Origin: Clostridia bacterium
GTDB lineage: Bacteria > Bacillota > Clostridia > TANB77 > CAG-508
NCBI GenBank assembly: GCA_022790685.1
Contig: JAAVXQ010000100.1
Coordinates: 1-14,533, forward strand
DNA length: 14,533 nt
Reading direction: 5' to 3'
Part shown: piece by piece, positions 13,460-14,533 of the stretch
Numbering within the stretch: position 1 is the first letter of the stretch
Layout: every line of letters starts with the position of its first letter
Notes under the pieces: generated by a model
Databases searched by the model: none
Told to the model about the DNA's origin: nothing
Seen by the model: only the letters and a program-made list of their open reading frames with translations
Program-made: the position numbers and the translations under genes

Positions 13460-14533
13460 ATGAATAAAAAATTAACAATGCTTATGATATTAGATGGATT
13501 CGGACTAAATGAACAAACAGATGGAAATTCAGTTAAACTTGCAAATACACCACATTTAGATGAAATATTAAAGCAAAATCCAAATACTATAATTCATACA
13601 AGTGGATTGGATGTAGGACTTCCAGAAGGTCAAATGGGAAATTCAGAAGTAGGACATACAAATATTGGTGCTCGGAAGAATCGTATATCAAGATTTGGCA
13701 AAAATAACAAAATCTATAGAAGATGGCGATTTCTTTAGTGTTTCAGAATTTGTAAATGCAATAGAAAATTGCAAAAAAAATAATTCAGATTTGCATATAA
13801 TGGGATTATTATCTGATGGAGGAGTGCATAGTCATATACGTCATTTATATGCGTTATTAGAGCTTGCTAAAAGAAAAGATTTTGAAAATGTATATGTACA
13901 TTGCTTTTTAGATGGAAGAGATACACCACCAGCTTCTGCTGAAAACTATATTGCAGAATTAGAAAAGAAAATGGAAGAAAAAGGTGTTGGAAAAATTGCA
14001 ACTCTATCTGGAAGATTTTTTGCAATGGATAGAGATAAAAGATGGGAAAGAGTTCAAAAGGCTTATAATGCTATTGTTAGAGGTGAAGGAGAAAAATATG
14101 CTACAGCAACAACTGCAATAGAAGAGTCTTATCAAAAAGAAGTATTTGATGAGTTTGTAAAACCAACAATAATAACAAATAAAAATGGAGAACCTACAGC
14201 AACAATTAAAAATAATGATTCAGTAATATTCTTTAACTTTAGACCAGATAGAGCAAGAGAAATAACAAGAAGTTTAGTAGACAAAGAATTTGATGGTTTT
14301 GAAACAGAAAAATTAAATCTTTATTTTGTATGTATGACACCATATGATGAGACAATGCCAAATGTTGAAATAGCATTCAGAAAAGAAGAAATAAGAAATA
14401 CTTTTGGAGAATATATAAGTAGAAAAGGATTAAAACAATTAAGAATAGCAGAAACAGAAAAATATGCACATGTAACATTTTTCTTTAATGGTGGAGAAGA
14501 AAAACAATATGAAGGAGAAGATAGAATTTTAGT
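13460..14533 (+). CDS. gpmI: 2,3-bisphosphoglycerate-independent phosphoglycerate mutase, partial at the window edge, with one +1 frameshift
   Basis: Converts 3-phosphoglycerate to 2-phosphoglycerate with two metal ions (usually Mn2+) and a phosphoserine intermediate. The N-terminus MNKKLTMLMILDGFG has the metal-binding Asp, and MGNSEVGHTNIGA contains the catalytic Ser. In the frame of ATG 13460 the protein stops after 92 residues at TAG 13736-13738. Skipping C13673 joins Ala71 to GGA AGA ATC GTA TAT CAA GAT, giving NIGAGRIVYQDLAKI, and the frame then stays open to the last base. Later motifs are all intact: DGGVHSH, FLDGRDTPP, SGRFFAMDRDKRWERV, FNFRPDRARE, CMTPYDE and AETEKYAHVTFFFNGGEE. About 357 of the usual 510 or so residues are visible, and the rest lies outside the window. 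AAAGGA at 13441-13446 precedes the start. The intact downstream half argues against a pseudogene. Confidence 0.93.
13670..13676 (+). other. +1 frameshift site in gpmI (GCT-C-GGA)
   Basis: ATT GGT GCT CGG AAG AAT in the zero frame leads to a stop within 22 codons. Omitting C13673 gives ATT GGT GCT GGA AGA ATC, that is IGAGRI, which is conserved in GpmI right after the active-site GNSEVGH. As in mtaB, the extra base is a C placed before a glycine codon, creating an in-frame CGG after a codon ending in U. Confidence 0.85.

Noticed and set aside
7554..13676. Systematic sequencing or assembly error as the cause of the three frame breaks
   Set aside because: Not fully excluded. The inserted C is not in a homopolymer, and TTGG/CTGG-like sequence elsewhere (for example TTTTGGA and TTGGTGG in intact genes) does not carry an extra C. 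The sites also all fall on conserved Gly codons. Raw reads would decide.
13460..13738. gpmI as a short 92-residue protein
   Set aside because: Residues after Ala71 in the zero frame look random (RKNRISRFGKNNK), while the +1 frame continues as textbook GpmI to the window edge.

Overview
The window looks like chromosomal DNA of a low-GC Gram-positive bacterium, most likely an uncultured gut-type member of the Clostridia. Reasons: very AT-rich genes and spacers, AGA as the dominant arginine codon, strong GGAGG ribosome binding sites, TTGaca/TATAAT-type promoters with 17-base spacers, TAA/TAG stops, and a DUF421-DUF4363 pair typical of Firmicutes. The genus cannot be fixed from this sequence.

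Layout. 1-353 holds a minus-strand orphan gene of visibly higher GC than the rest, probably acquired, with its own promoter and a palindrome over the -35 box. 604-1878 is glmU (UDP-GlcNAc synthesis), closed by a 21-bp hairpin terminator. A minus-strand YvlD/holin-like membrane protein follows, then a plus-strand DUF421-DUF4363 pair, a minus-strand GtrB/DPM-type glycosyltransferase, a stand-alone MreB/Mbl actin homologue with promoter and terminator, and a polytopic GT-C-like membrane protein. Together 604-7443 reads as a cell-envelope neighbourhood. Next come mtaB (tRNA ms2t6A methylthiotransferase) and an 82-residue protein with three FLFQEI repeats. The last part is a glycolysis cluster: gapA, pgk, a Nudix hydrolase, tpiA and gpmI, which runs off the right edge.

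The most striking observation is a shared reading-frame anomaly. mtaB is broken twice and gpmI once by one extra C, always as NNU-C-GGN: CTT-C-GGT, CTT-C-GGA and GCT-C-GGA. Skipping the C restores conserved motifs exactly (TLGCKVNQ, RLGSIEP, NIGAGR) and an undamaged frame. In each case the unshifted ribosome would meet an in-frame CGG. I found only one other in-frame CGG in the native-looking genes, near the 3' end of the Nudix gene (ATT-C-GGA), where a +1 shift would also give a plausible extended C-terminus ending in TAA instead of TGA. CGU and CGA are used as ordinary arginine codons. I therefore propose that CGG is an unassigned or poorly decoded codon here and acts as a +1 frameshift signal yielding Gly from CGGN. 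The rival explanation is a recurring C-insertion error in the sequence data. The only CGG apparently read as arginine lies in the foreign-looking gene at 3-353.
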